Source of the DNA: an uncultured Flavobacteriaceae bacterium
GTDB taxonomy: Bacteria; Bacteroidota; Bacteroidia; Flavobacteriales; Flavobacteriaceae
DNA: 58,390 bases
Assembly: GCA_947500585.1 (NCBI GenBank)
Contig: CANMSN010000018.1
Location: forward strand, 1-58,390
Direction of reading: 5' to 3'
Shown: in pieces, positions 36,057 through 45,511 of the stretch
Numbering within the stretch: position 1 is the stretch's first letter
Layout of the letters: each line of letters opens with the position of its first letter
Position numbers and translations under genes: made by a program
Notes under the pieces: generated by a model
Told to the model about the DNA's origin: nothing
The model's database searches: none
What the model saw: only the letters and a program-made list of their open reading frames with translations

Positions 36057-37751
36057 ATGTCGCAATTATCAGAACAAGAACTTGTAAGAAGAGAAAAGTT
36101 AACAAAATTACGCGATTTGGGTATTAACCCCTATCCTGCCGATTTATACCCTGTTAAAAACACATCAAAATCTATAAAACAGAATTTTAAAGAAGGCAAT
36201 AAAGTTGTTATTGCTGGGCGATTAATGTCGAGACGTATTCAAGGAAATGCAAGTTTTGCTGAGTTACAAGATGCCGAAGGTCGTATTCAAGTCTATTTTA
36301 ATAGAGATGAAATTTGCACCGGAGAAGACAAAAGCAAATACAATGACGTTTATAAAAAATTACTAGATATTGGTGATTTTATAGGTATTGAAGGCCATTT
36401 ATTTACCACAAAAGTTGGTGAAAAAACGGTAATGGTAAAAAACTTTACCTTATTAAGTAAAGCACTTAAACCTTTACCGTTACCAAGAACGGATGCAGAA
36501 GGAAAGGTACATGATGCATTTACCGACCCTGAGCAACGATACAGACAACGCTATGCCGATTTAGTTGTAAACCCCCAGGTTAAAGATGTTTTTGTGAAAC
36601 GCACAAAATTATTTAATGCCATGCGTTCATTCTTTAATGATGCAGGCTATTTTGAAGTAGAAACGCCTGTTTTACAACCTATTCCGGGTGGTGCAGCGGC
36701 TCGTCCTTTTATTACACATCACAACGCTTTAGATATTCCGCTATACATGCGAATTGCTAATGAATTATATTTAAAACGTTTAATTGTTGGTGGTTTTGAT
36801 GGTGTTTATGAGTTTTCTAAAAACTTTAGAAATGAAGGTATGGACAGAACTCATAATCCTGAATTTACAGCCATGGAAATATACGTGGCGTACAAAGATT
36901 ATAATTGGATGATGGATTTCTGTGAGCGTTTGCTAGAGCATTGTGCAATTGCTGTAAACGGCACTACAAAAGCTAAATTTGGCGAACACGAAATAGATTT
37001 TAAAGCGCCATATGCTAGAGTAACCATGGCAGATTCTATTAAACATTTTACTGGGTTTGATATTACTGGTAAAACTGAAGATGAGATTAGACAAGCTGCT
37101 AAAGATTTGGGTGTTGAAGTTGATGCCACTATGGGTAAAGGGAAACTAATTGATGAAATTTTTGGTGAAAAATGTGAAGGCAATTACATTCAGCCAACAT
37201 ATATTACGGATTACCCAAAAGAAATGAGCCCGTTATGTAAAGAACATCGTAGCAATCCTGAATTAACCGAACGTTTTGAGTTGATGGTTTGTGGTAAAGA
37301 AATAGCTAATGCTTATTCTGAATTAAATGACCCTATAGACCAGCGTGAGCGTTTTGAACATCAATTAAAACTTGCTGCAAAAGGCGATGATGAAGCTACA
37401 GAATTTATAGATCATGATTTTTTACGTGCTTTAGAATACGGCATGCCTCCAACATCAGGAATGGGTATAGGCATGGACAGATTGATTATGTTTTTAACCA
37501 ATAATCAATCTATACAGGAAGTATTATTCTTTCCACAAATGCGACCAGAAAAAAAACCTCTTGCCATTAGTGATGATGCTAAAGCTATTTTTGAAATTTT
37601 GAAAAAAGCTAAAAAACTAGAGCTTGTAGATTTAAAATCTCAGTCTGGTTTATCAAATAAAAAATGGGATAAAGCCATTAAAGAATTAACCAAGAATAAC
37701 CTTGTTAAGGTTGAAAAGACCGATGATGGCTTATTTGTTGAAACCATTTAA
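36057..37751 (+). CDS. lysS: lysyl-tRNA synthetase (class II) with a C-terminal extension
   Basis: LysS charges tRNA-Lys. The 564 residues contain the OB-fold anticodon-binding domain (about 45-150) and the class II catalytic core with motif 1 (VETPVLQPIPGGAAARPF), motif 2 (FRNEGMDRTHNPEFT) and motif 3 (GMGIGMDRLIMFL). E. coli LysS ends soon after motif 3 at 505 residues. Here about 65 more residues follow, with a predicted small helical, winged-helix-like form (KAIFEILKKAKKLEL...KWDKAIKELTKNNLVKVEKTDDGLFV). This extension may help hold tRNA; I infer that only from its basic character. Confidence 0.96.
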   Translation: MSQLSEQELVRREKLTKLRDLGINPYPADLYPVKNTSKSIKQNFKEGNKVVIAGRLMSRRIQGNASFAELQDAEGRIQVYFNRDEICTGEDKSKYNDVYKKLLDIGDFIGIEGHLFTTKVGEKTVMVKNFTLLSKALKPLPLPRTDAEGKVHDAFTDPEQRYRQRYADLVVNPQVKDVFVKRTKLFNAMRSFFNDAGYFEVETPVLQPIPGGAAARPFITHHNALDIPLYMRIANELYLKRLIVGGFDGVYEFSKNFRNEGMDRTHNPEFTAMEIYVAYKDYNWMMDFCERLLEHCAIAVNGTTKAKFGEHEIDFKAPYARVTMADSIKHFTGFDITGKTEDEIRQAAKDLGVEVDATMGKGKLIDEIFGEKCEGNYIQPTYITDYPKEMSPLCKEHRSNPELTERFELMVCGKEIANAYSELNDPIDQRERFEHQLKLAAKGDDEATEFIDHDFLRALEYGMPPTSGMGIGMDRLIMFLTNNQSIQEVLFFPQMRPEKKPLAISDDAKAIFEILKKAKKLELVDLKSQSGLSNKKWDKAIKELTKNNLVKVEKTDDGLFVETI

Positions 37752-37778
37752 GCATATCACACCATTTTTATAACATTA

Positions 37779-37812
37779 AAAAAGCCAGTAATTTTAAAAT
37801 TACTGGCTTTTT
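37779..37812 (+). terminator. terminator after lysS
   Basis: A perfect 34-base palindrome (17-bp arms, no fixed loop) carries GCCAGTAATTTT/AAAATTACTGGC with A- and T-runs at its ends. It starts 27 bases after the lysS stop. Confidence 0.88.
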
Positions 37813-38162
37813 AACTAACCAAACTAACTATATCTATTAACTAAACTCATTACAAATAGAGGTAATTATTACCGTATGAAAAAGTATTTTAGAAATGTTT
37901 AACACCAATACATATCTTTTTATAACTTCTTTAAGACAAAAAGCTTAAACTCAATATTATTTCTTAAAAACTTTGCTTTTTAATTAAACGAAACACCACC
38001 AACATAGTCTAAGATTAAATATTTAATTAATGCATTGGTATTTTTTTTAATTAAAAAGTGAGAAAAAACGCTTTTTAATTAAAATTAATGTGTGATTATT
38101 ACTACCTTGACATTAATTTTGATGCTATTTTTGTTAATTTTTACTAACTAACCTTAAAAAAA
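37813..38162 (+). promoter_or_regulatory. gene-free region with a probable promoter for the plug-domain protein
   Basis: No gene is visible in these 350 bases. TTG (38107-38109), 16 bases and TATTTTTG (38126-38133) form a likely promoter ending 29 bases before the next ATG. Further upstream, TTTTTAATTAA occurs three times (about 37977, 38045 and 38071), once as part of the palindrome TTTTTAATTAAAAA. These could be regulator sites or simple AT-rich sequence. Confidence 0.45.
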
Positions 38163-40634
38163 ATGATAAAAAAAATATTATTTAGTTGTTTAATAATCTT
38201 CTGTTTATCATTTACTGTATTTACAGGTTTTCAAGATTTAGTATTAGAAAAGTTAGACGATTACACTACTAACTTCCCAGAAAAAGTATACATTCAAACT
38301 GATAAACCCTATTATGCTTTAGGTGATGACATATGGTACGCAACTTACTTAGTTAACGGAATTAATCATTTAAAATCTTCTAAAAGTAATGTCATTTATG
38401 TTGAATTAATAAATGATAAAGACTCTATTGTATCACAAAGACAACTCTATACAAATGATATAAGTGTAGCTGGAGATTTTAAAATAGAAAAAGAATGGGA
38501 ACCTGGTACATATTTATTAAGAGCCTACACAAACTATATGAGAAATAGTAGTTCCGATTACTTTTTTCAAAAAAACATTCAAATTTGGGATTCGAGTGTT
38601 GACAATAATTTGCAAAATGGAAATATTGAATTAAACGCTACTCAAAAAGAAATCCCATCACAAGAAAAAATTATTACCAAACGCCCAGATATTAATTTTT
38701 ATCCTGAAGGTGGTTATTTAATTAATGGTATCCAATCAAAAGTTGCCATTAAAGTAAAAGACAAAGAAAACAGAAATATTAATATTGAAGGCAATATAAT
38801 AGATTCTGAAAATAATATTGTTTCCACATTCAAAACCTATAAATTTGGTTTGAGTATGATATCATTTATGCCAGAACCGAATAAAACCTACCAAGCAAGC
38901 ATAATGATTAATGGCAAAGAAGAAAAATATACACTGCCAAAAGCATTACCACAGGGATTCAGCCTTAATTTACAAAATAATGGTGATGAAATTGTTTTAA
39001 AAATTACCGCTAACCATACTATTGGACTAAAAAATGCATTGCTAGTTGGTCATCAACGCGGAAAAGTTATTTTTGAAAAATTCCTAGAAACGGCTATTAA
39101 CACATATACAATAAAGCTTAATACTGCAGAGTTAAATTCTGGCGTAACTAGTTTTACTCTATTTAACAATAGTGGAAAACCTGTATGCGAGCGTTTGGTT
39201 TATATTGACAATCCTAATAACAACATTAAAATCAACTTAAATAACAGTAAAGCGTCTGTTAAAACTAGAGAAAAAGTTACGCTAGAAATTGATTTGAATG
39301 ATAAGGGTGGAAATCCTGTTTCAGGAAATTTATCATTAACTATTAATGATTTAGATGCCATTGAAAAAAACTCAAATAACGAAAACATAAAAACCTATCT
39401 ATTATTAAATTCGGATTTAAGAGGGCATATTGAAAACCCAGGCTATTTTTTTGAAAAAGAAAACGATTCCAGACGCCGGTATCTACTAGATTTAGTAATG
39501 CTCACACATGGCTGGAGCAGATTTAAATGGAATGACATTCTGTACAATAAAAATATTGAAAAAGACCAATATGAAATAGAGAAAGGACTTTATATTTCTG
39601 GAAAAACTCAAGCTTTAAAAGAAAAAGGGAAAAACATTTCTACTGCTACTAGGCTTACTTTTATGGGTACCTTACCCCATCAAGAATTAAAACAATCTGA
39701 TCAAAACGGAGACTTTAAATTTGGACCTTATGTTTTTCATGATTCAGTTCCAACACTTATTGAAGCTCGGGTAAAGCATTTTAAAAGTGATTTTGACAAT
39801 AATAGAGATGTTGATATTTTGCTGCGTAACAATAAACATTTTAGCCCTAAAATCTCTCATAACAATACTTCAATGCCTAGTAGTATTGATGAAACCATTT
39901 TTACAAACTTTATAAAAAAGTCGCAAAATATTTTAGATATAGGTGCTGAATATTTAAAGGGTGCTGAAAAACTAGATGAAATTATAATTACTGCAAATAA
40001 AAAAACTAAAGAAGAGGAGCGCGAAGATGAGCTTAATGAAAGAACAGGTTTTATTATCCCAACACGTAGATTAGACTTAAATGACATACCCATTTCCTAT
40101 TCGCAAACTCTGTTTGATTTAATAGTAAATTTGCCTGGTGTAACGGTTATCAATGACACCATAACCATAAGAAACCGTACTCCTCGCATTTTATTAGATG
40201 GGTTTCCTGTAGATCTTGATGATGTTGCTTTTTTAACAGGGAATGATATAGAATTTATTGACGTTCTATTAGGTGCCAATGCTACCGCTTACAGTAATAG
40301 TGGAAATGGCATCATTGCAATATATAGCAAACTAGGTAGCAGCAACTTAAATGTAAAACGTGAACCAGGAATTATTGATTTTTATTCCCATGGTTTTTAT
40401 ACTGCTCGAGAGTTTTATGCTCCAGACTATTCAGACAGCTTTAATATGGCAACAAAACAAGATATTAGAAACACACTGCATTGGGAACCCAAAATAATAC
40501 TTAATAATGATGGTTCGAAGGCAGAAGTATCTTTTTACACAAGTGATGCTAAAAGTAGATATGCTATAGAAATTGAAGGCATTACAAATACAGGGGTTCC
40601 AGTGTATCACTTTTCTACTTTTGAAGTAGATTAA
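38163..40634 (+). CDS. secreted protein with macroglobulin-like domains and a TonB-receptor plug, no barrel
   Basis: An 823-residue protein with a signal peptide (about 1-23). It starts with a macroglobulin-type segment (KVYIQTDKPYYALGDDIWY) and a second one near DINFYPEGGYLINGIQSKVAI. Near residues 635-725 it has a TonB-dependent receptor plug: SYSQTLFDLIVNLPGVTV, RTPRILLDGFPVD, IEFIDVLLGANATAYSNSGNGIIAIYS. The protein ends about 100 residues later, leaving no room for the roughly 22-strand barrel. Bacteroidota have such uncharacterised proteins. They may act in the periplasm or on the outer membrane, perhaps protecting or gating a partner. The 3' end overlaps the convergent hydrolase by four bases. 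Confidence 0.75.
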   Translation: MIKKILFSCLIIFCLSFTVFTGFQDLVLEKLDDYTTNFPEKVYIQTDKPYYALGDDIWYATYLVNGINHLKSSKSNVIYVELINDKDSIVSQRQLYTNDISVAGDFKIEKEWEPGTYLLRAYTNYMRNSSSDYFFQKNIQIWDSSVDNNLQNGNIELNATQKEIPSQEKIITKRPDINFYPEGGYLINGIQSKVAIKVKDKENRNINIEGNIIDSENNIVSTFKTYKFGLSMISFMPEPNKTYQASIMINGKEEKYTLPKALPQGFSLNLQNNGDEIVLKITANHTIGLKNALLVGHQRGKVIFEKFLETAINTYTIKLNTAELNSGVTSFTLFNNSGKPVCERLVYIDNPNNNIKINLNNSKASVKTREKVTLEIDLNDKGGNPVSGNLSLTINDLDAIEKNSNNENIKTYLLLNSDLRGHIENPGYFFEKENDSRRRYLLDLVMLTHGWSRFKWNDILYNKNIEKDQYEIEKGLYISGKTQALKEKGKNISTATRLTFMGTLPHQELKQSDQNGDFKFGPYVFHDSVPTLIEARVKHFKSDFDNNRDVDILLRNNKHFSPKISHNNTSMPSSIDETIFTNFIKKSQNILDIGAEYLKGAEKLDEIIITANKKTKEEEREDELNERTGFIIPTRRLDLNDIPISYSQTLFDLIVNLPGVTVINDTITIRNRTPRILLDGFPVDLDDVAFLTGNDIEFIDVLLGANATAYSNSGNGIIAIYSKLGSSNLNVKREPGIIDFYSHGFYTAREFYAPDYSDSFNMATKQDIRNTLHWEPKIILNNDGSKAEVSFYTSDAKSRYAIEIEGITNTGVPVYHFSTFEVD

Positions 40635-41455
40635 GGAAGCAGCTCTTGAATTTGATTATGGTAAGATTCAAAATTTATCAAGTCATTATGATTTCCTCCT
40701 TTTATAGTTACAAAAGTAGTTTGCTTTTTTGGTGCAACTCCAAATAACTTTTGTGCTGAAATATATGGCACCACATCATCTTGAGCACCATGAAACATGG
40801 TAATGGGGCAACTTACTTTTTGAATAAATTCAAAACTTAAAAATTTATATTTCAATAGTTTTTTAACAGGGAATATCGGGAATCTATCTTTTGCAACATC
40901 TAAAATGCTGTAATACGGTGTTTCTAAAATAAGCTGTTTAGGTTTGTTTTTTGAAGCCAAATTGGTTGCGATCCCTGTACCTAAAGATCGCCCATAAAGG
41001 GTGATGTCTTTTTCATCATATTGCTTCTTTAAATAATCATAAAACAATTGAGCATCGGTATAAAAAACAGCTTCACTGAGTTTTCCTATGCTTTTTCCAT
41101 AGGTTCTGTAATCCATAATTAACACATCATATCCTTTATCAACAAAAAATTCTGCAAGCGTTCCCCAGCGCGATAAATCACCTGCGTTTCCATGAAAATA
41201 CAAAATAACACCTTTAGGGTTTCCAACTTTAAAATGAATGGCGTTTAATTTTGCTCCATCATCAGTTTTTAAATTTAATTCTTCAAAATTATGATTGAAA
41301 TTAAACATGTAATCTTGCTCTAAAACTGTTGGAAAAAACAATAGTTTTTCTTGTAAAAAATATAAGGAAGCTGAAATCATAACATAGAGGCCTATTAAAA
41401 CTAAAAGTAGTTTTTTAAGCTTTCGTTTTAGTGGGTTTGGAGCTGTGTTTAACAT
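40631..41455 (-). CDS. membrane-anchored alpha/beta hydrolase (copy A)
   Basis: A 274-residue hydrolase with one N-terminal membrane segment (about 13-30). It has LYFHGNAGD (oxyanion motif), the nucleophile elbow GRSLGTG, an acidic residue in HGAQDDVVPY and the catalytic His in GGNHNDL. It belongs to the YqkD/serine-aminopeptidase-like group of uncertain substrate. It is a paralogue of the gene just upstream, sharing LLFFP/LMLFKPE-type starts and the ETPYYSI/DAPYYSL segment. Its start lies 41 bases inside the end of copy B. Confidence 0.85.
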   Translation of the reverse strand: MLNTAPNPLKRKLKKLLLVLIGLYVMISASLYFLQEKLLFFPTVLEQDYMFNFNHNFEELNLKTDDGAKLNAIHFKVGNPKGVILYFHGNAGDLSRWGTLAEFFVDKGYDVLIMDYRTYGKSIGKLSEAVFYTDAQLFYDYLKKQYDEKDITLYGRSLGTGIATNLASKNKPKQLILETPYYSILDVAKDRFPIFPVKKLLKYKFLSFEFIQKVSCPITMFHGAQDDVVPYISAQKLFGVAPKKQTTFVTIKGGNHNDLINFESYHNQIQELLP

Positions 41456-42293
41456 GAATACTTGTGGTTGATAAATCGATGTCTTGAAGTTTTGTATTAA
41501 GTATGTCGTGAATCATTTTATGATAGGATTCAAAATTATTTAAATTTTTATGCCCGCCTCCAATAACAGAATGTAACTTGGTTAATTTCGGGCTTATATT
41601 AGATAATTTTACGCTGGTTTTATAAGGAATCAATTTATCATTCGTACCATGAATAATATGAATTGGGCACTTTACATATTTTAACCATTTATATGTTGGT
41701 AAAGGATATTTTAAAAGTATTGATAAAGGCATAAAAGGTGCATAACGTGCTGTAACCTTTGTTAAGCTATAATATGGCGCATCTAAAACTAACATTTTAG
41801 GGTTGTTCATTGAAGCTAATTTTGCTGCAAAACCCGAACCTAGAGAACGACCGTATAAAATAATTCTATCTTCGGTAGTCCGTTCTTTGATCTTATTATA
41901 TACTTCTTGCAAATCTCTTTTAATGGCTTTTTGAGAACGTTTGCCAGTACTTTTTCCAAATCCTCGATAATCAACCATTAACACATTATAATTGTGACGT
42001 GTAAAATCAACAGCAAATTTCCCCCAACCCTTTATACTTTTTGAATTGCCTTTTAGGTATAGCACTACTCCTTTAGATTCGCCTTTGGGTTTAAAAAGCA
42101 ATCCATTAATAACCGCACCGTCTCTGGTTTCTAAATTATATTCTTTAATATCTTGATTTTCGTAATAAAACTCAAAATCTTTAGAAAGCTTTTCAGGTTT
42201 AAAGAGCATATAATCCTGCAAATAATATAATGCAATACTTATTGCTATATAAATAACCAGAACAATTATGAGTGTATTTAACCAATAAGGCAT
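41415..42293 (-). CDS. membrane-anchored alpha/beta hydrolase (copy B)
   Basis: A 292-residue paralogue of copy A with the same layout: N-terminal membrane segment (about 7-27), GRSLGSG nucleophile elbow, GTNDKLIPYK, and GGGHKNL for the catalytic His. The oxyanion-hole His-Gly of copy A (FHGN) is Lys-Gly here (LKGN), which may change activity. The C-terminus carries about 20 extra residues that overlap the start of copy A. The pair is a tandem duplication in one operon. Confidence 0.83.
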   Translation of the reverse strand: MPYWLNTLIIVLVIYIAISIALYYLQDYMLFKPEKLSKDFEFYYENQDIKEYNLETRDGAVINGLLFKPKGESKGVVLYLKGNSKSIKGWGKFAVDFTRHNYNVLMVDYRGFGKSTGKRSQKAIKRDLQEVYNKIKERTTEDRIILYGRSLGSGFAAKLASMNNPKMLVLDAPYYSLTKVTARYAPFMPLSILLKYPLPTYKWLKYVKCPIHIIHGTNDKLIPYKTSVKLSNISPKLTKLHSVIGGGHKNLNNFESYHKMIHDILNTKLQDIDLSTTSIHVKHSSKPTKTKA

Positions 42294-42395
42294 CGTGAAA
42301 ATATGTTAGAATACTAAGATACAATAAATGAACGAACCCCTTTTTAGTCTTCTTGCTCTACATAGTCTTTAATAGAACCCTAATCAATTAATACA

Positions 42396-42512
42396 TCACT
42401 TATAATCGGTTTGTTTTGATTGATAATACGATTCTATTTTCAGGGCTACATCTTGTGAAATAACTTGTTCTGAAACAAGCTCTTTAATATCATTTTGAAT
42501 TTTTGAATTCAT
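42396..42512 (-). pseudogene. 38-codon fragment resembling the N-terminus of DUF2157 membrane proteins
   Basis: The minus-strand frame reads MNSKIQNDIKELVSEQVISQ then DVALKIESYYQSKQTDYK and stops. It resembles the soluble helical start of DUF2157 proteins, as I recall that family, before their membrane segments. No membrane-encoding continuation is found in any frame of the 100 bases that follow, so it looks like a truncated remnant. A real micro-protein is the alternative. It ends 102 bases before copy B starts, and begins seven bases after the CPBP gene ends. Confidence 0.4.
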
Positions 42513-42518
42513 AGATTT

Positions 42519-43214
42519 TTAATTTATAAGTTTTAAGAATATTTCTTGAAATGGGTCTCTATTTACAACAGTGTAATAAAACAATGCGCCTAACCACCCA
42601 TGAAATATTCCCATGGCATAAATATTCTTGTTTTTTAAATAAACAAAACCATAAAATAATGCTAAAATGAATGTTCCCACCATTAACCAAATTGATGGAA
42701 AATGAGCTACTGAAAACAAAATAGCTGTAATTATTATGATTGAAAATTTATTCAATTTAATTTTTTTTAAATGATTTAAATTTCCTGCTATTAAACCAAT
42801 AGTTATAAACTGTTGAATTACTCCCCAAATGGGATAAGTAATTAATATTGGTAAAATATGCCATGTTATATTAATTGTATCTTGATAAAAGCCAATACCA
42901 ATAAATGTTATAATTGATGTGATTCCGAAAGGTAGTATTAGTTTTACTGTCTGTTTAAAATTATCCGTTCTAAATCCCCAATATTTTAAAATATTCTTTT
43001 CTTGTTTATATCTGTAGTACACATAAATTCCCCAAGCTATTATTATAACAACAACAAATAGCAATCTCCAATCAAGATAATCCATAAATATAAATTTCCC
43101 AATTGCTGTTAGTATAACTGCCAGAACCTCTAATAGTCTTCTCCTATCTGAAATAGATGGCAACAAATTTTCTTCAGAGAATTTCAATAAATCTTTTGTG
43201 AGTAATGATTGCAT
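42519..43214 (-). CDS. CPBP-family membrane protein with a degenerate active site
   Basis: A 231-residue protein with about six membrane segments and the layout of CPBP/ABI intramembrane proteases (type II CAAX-prenyl endopeptidase relatives). The second and third motifs are present as SVAHFPS and FHGWLGALF. The first motif, usually EExxxR, reads QQFITIG here, so both glutamates and the arginine are missing. This suggests a non-proteolytic member. The function is unknown. It is flanked by a DUF2157-like fragment and a YiaA gene. Confidence 0.7.
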   Translation of the reverse strand: MQSLLTKDLLKFSEENLLPSISDRRRLLEVLAVILTAIGKFIFMDYLDWRLLFVVVIIIAWGIYVYYRYKQEKNILKYWGFRTDNFKQTVKLILPFGITSIITFIGIGFYQDTINITWHILPILITYPIWGVIQQFITIGLIAGNLNHLKKIKLNKFSIIIITAILFSVAHFPSIWLMVGTFILALFYGFVYLKNKNIYAMGIFHGWLGALFYYTVVNRDPFQEIFLKLIN

Positions 43215-43228
43215 ATCCTAGATTTTTT

Positions 43229-43258
43229 AAAACCCCGCAACCAAAAGTCACGGGGCTT
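43229..43258 (-). terminator. probable terminator downstream of the YiaA gene
   Basis: The stem CCCCG/CGGGG (43233-43237 with 43251-43255) has a 13-base loop and is followed on the minus strand by TTTT. The stem is short. Confidence 0.45.
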
Positions 43259-43321
43259 TGGGTTAACTAACCAACCATCAAAACAACCCTTAATATTTTT
43301 GTTTTGATTAAATATGTTTTA

Positions 43322-43801
43322 TTAATCCTCTTTTGTATTCCTATCTATATACTGCACGTCTCTAGTATTCTTTTGCACCGCAATAGCCGCAAATAAACTT
43401 AGCAAAAACGACATACCATAAAATCCTTTTTCGCTTAAAAGTAAATCGGCATTCCATAATCCAATAACCAATAACACAATAGATGCCAAGGTTGTAAACC
43501 AGCTAATACTGTAATAAATATCGGTGACAGGAATATCTTCCATTTTATCTCTTACTGCTTTTTGAACAGAAATTACAGAGAACAAACCAAAAAGAAGTAT
43601 GGTAAAATAATACCCTTTTTCGTTAAGCATCATGTCTGCATTCCATAAACCTATACAATAAGATGTCATTCCAATTAATAACGCAGACCACGAAGCTCCT
43701 TTAAAAGCTGCTGTTGGTTTTTGATCATAAACTTTAATCTCTTTCTTTAATTTTGTCTCTTTTGATTTTTCATCAACCGAAACTGTTGTTTCATAATTCA
43801 T
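43322..43801 (-). CDS. YiaA/YiaAB family inner-membrane protein
   Basis: A 159-residue protein made of two similar two-helix modules, each with a GLWNAD-(M/L)(M/L)L-(N/S)EKG(Y/F)Y turn between the helices and ending in VQK. This is the YiaAB domain, known only as an inner-membrane protein family of unknown role. I start it at the ATG at 43801 (MNYETTVSV). The open frame runs twelve codons further upstream without family support. Confidence 0.87.
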   Translation of the reverse strand: MNYETTVSVDEKSKETKLKKEIKVYDQKPTAAFKGASWSALLIGMTSYCIGLWNADMMLNEKGYYFTILLFGLFSVISVQKAVRDKMEDIPVTDIYYSISWFTTLASIVLLVIGLWNADLLLSEKGFYGMSFLLSLFAAIAVQKNTRDVQYIDRNTKED

Positions 43802-43951
43802 AATATTTGTTTTAATGATTACTGGACAAAACTGCAACTCTTTAACAAATCATGAAATACAATATTTTATAAAAACTGACGATATAATTAATACCATTTA
43901 ATTAATAATTACTATATTCATTGATATAATAAAATATTTAATGACGATTAA

Positions 43952-45490
43952 ATGAATAATTTAAACAATATAGTCTCTACATTTTCTAGTGAAGACAAAC
44001 AAAAATTCATATCCTATTTAGAAAAAAAGAACAAGCGTGCTGACACAAAAAATATTGAGCTATTTAATTACTTATTAAACGATAAACTAGACTCTAAATC
44101 TACTTGCATAAAACTTTACGGTTCTGAAAAACGAGAAGCCTACCACGCTTTAAGAAAACGATTGTACCTATCAGTCATAGACTTTACTGCAAATCAAGCA
44201 TTGCAAGAAGAAGGCTCGATCAATATGCAAATCATAAAATACATATTAGCTTCGAAAGCCTTTTTACAGCAAAAACAATATAAAGTTGCATATAACATTT
44301 TAGATAAGGCCGAAACATTAGCAAGCGAACATCATTTATTTGCTTTACTAAATGAAATTTATCACACAAAAATTCAATATGCCTACGCTAATACTTCTGT
44401 AGAATTAGAAGCACTTATTTTTAAATTTAAAAACAATCAAAAAAACATTCTTTTAGAAGATGAGCTTAATATTGTTTACACAAAAATTAGAGAAACCATA
44501 AACAACATTGCATACAAAGGTGAAGTTTTAGATTTTCAAACCATATTAGATAATACTTTTGAAGAGCACCATATTACTTTAAACGATGCGCTGTCTTTTA
44601 AGTCTCTTTATCAATTAGTTACTATTGCCAGTATTTCAGCCTTTGCATCTAAAGATTATTTAGAAATTGAACCTTTTTTAATTAATACCTATAAATCAAT
44701 TCTTCAGCATAAAAATAAGGAGAAACAGCCCTATTATCATATTCAAATTTTATATGCTATAGCTAATACCTTATTTAGAAATAAAAAATTTAAGGCGTCT
44801 TTAAAGTATTTAGAAATTATGCATGAGCATATGCTACTGAAAAACAAAAAACACTACAGCTCATTTAAATTAAAATATCATTTATTAAAAGCTCTAAATC
44901 TAAACTATAGTAATAATCAGGTTTTAGCTATAGAAATTTTAGAACCTTTCACTAACAAAAAACATCAAGATATTGAATCGTTATTAGATATTCATTTAAG
45001 TTTAATTGTATTTTATTTTCAAAAAAATGATTTCAAAAAGTCACATCGTATTTTTTCTAAATTCTATCATACAGATAAATGGTATACAGAAAAAGCTGGA
45101 AAAGAATGGGTCATAAAAAAGAACTTAATAGAAATACTACTTCATATTGAACTTAAAAATATCGATTTAGTAGAGTCTAGATTACTAAGTTTTAAAAGAT
45201 CCTACTTTAAATATTTAAAAAATATTAAACAAGAACGGGTTATCACTTATCTGAATTTAGTTGAGTATTATTATAAAAATCCAGAAGAAGTAACAACAAT
45301 ACAGTTTAAAAACACTGTTGAGAATTCTTTTGAATGGATAGAAAAACAACGTGAAGATATTTTTGTTATGAGTTTTTATGCGTGGTTAAAAAGCAAAATG
45401 GAAAAGGAAAATTTATACGTAGCCACTTTAAACCTTGTTAATGATTCCAAAGAAGTTAGGACTAATAAAACTTTAACAAAATTGGTTTAG
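43952..45490 (+). CDS. large helical-repeat (TPR-like) protein of unknown function
   Basis: A 512-residue protein without a signal peptide or membrane segment. It is almost wholly helical in appearance. Several stretches have TPR-like spacing (YKVAYNILDKAETLASEHH, FKASLKYLEIMHEHMLLKNKKHY, FKKSHRIFSKFYHTDKWY). It is Lys-rich, with many paired aromatic residues. I recognise no named family. The start MNNLNNIVSTFSSEDKQKF looks natural. It lies 22 bases before the frameshifted outer-membrane gene and could be transcribed with it. Confidence 0.7.
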   Translation: MNNLNNIVSTFSSEDKQKFISYLEKKNKRADTKNIELFNYLLNDKLDSKSTCIKLYGSEKREAYHALRKRLYLSVIDFTANQALQEEGSINMQIIKYILASKAFLQQKQYKVAYNILDKAETLASEHHLFALLNEIYHTKIQYAYANTSVELEALIFKFKNNQKNILLEDELNIVYTKIRETINNIAYKGEVLDFQTILDNTFEEHHITLNDALSFKSLYQLVTIASISAFASKDYLEIEPFLINTYKSILQHKNKEKQPYYHIQILYAIANTLFRNKKFKASLKYLEIMHEHMLLKNKKHYSSFKLKYHLLKALNLNYSNNQVLAIEILEPFTNKKHQDIESLLDIHLSLIVFYFQKNDFKKSHRIFSKFYHTDKWYTEKAGKEWVIKKNLIEILLHIELKNIDLVESRLLSFKRSYFKYLKNIKQERVITYLNLVEYYYKNPEEVTTIQFKNTVENSFEWIEKQREDIFVMSFYAWLKSKMEKENLYVATLNLVNDSKEVRTNKTLTKLV

Positions 45491-45499
45491 CAAGTTTAT

Positions 45500-45507
45500 T
45501 ATTTTTG
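45500..45507 (+). promoter_or_regulatory. -7-like element just before the outer-membrane pseudogene
   Basis: TATTTTTG matches TAnnTTTG but ends only four bases before the ATG at 45512. If used, the mRNA would begin at or very near the start codon. Confidence 0.35.
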
Positions 45508-45511
45508 TTTA

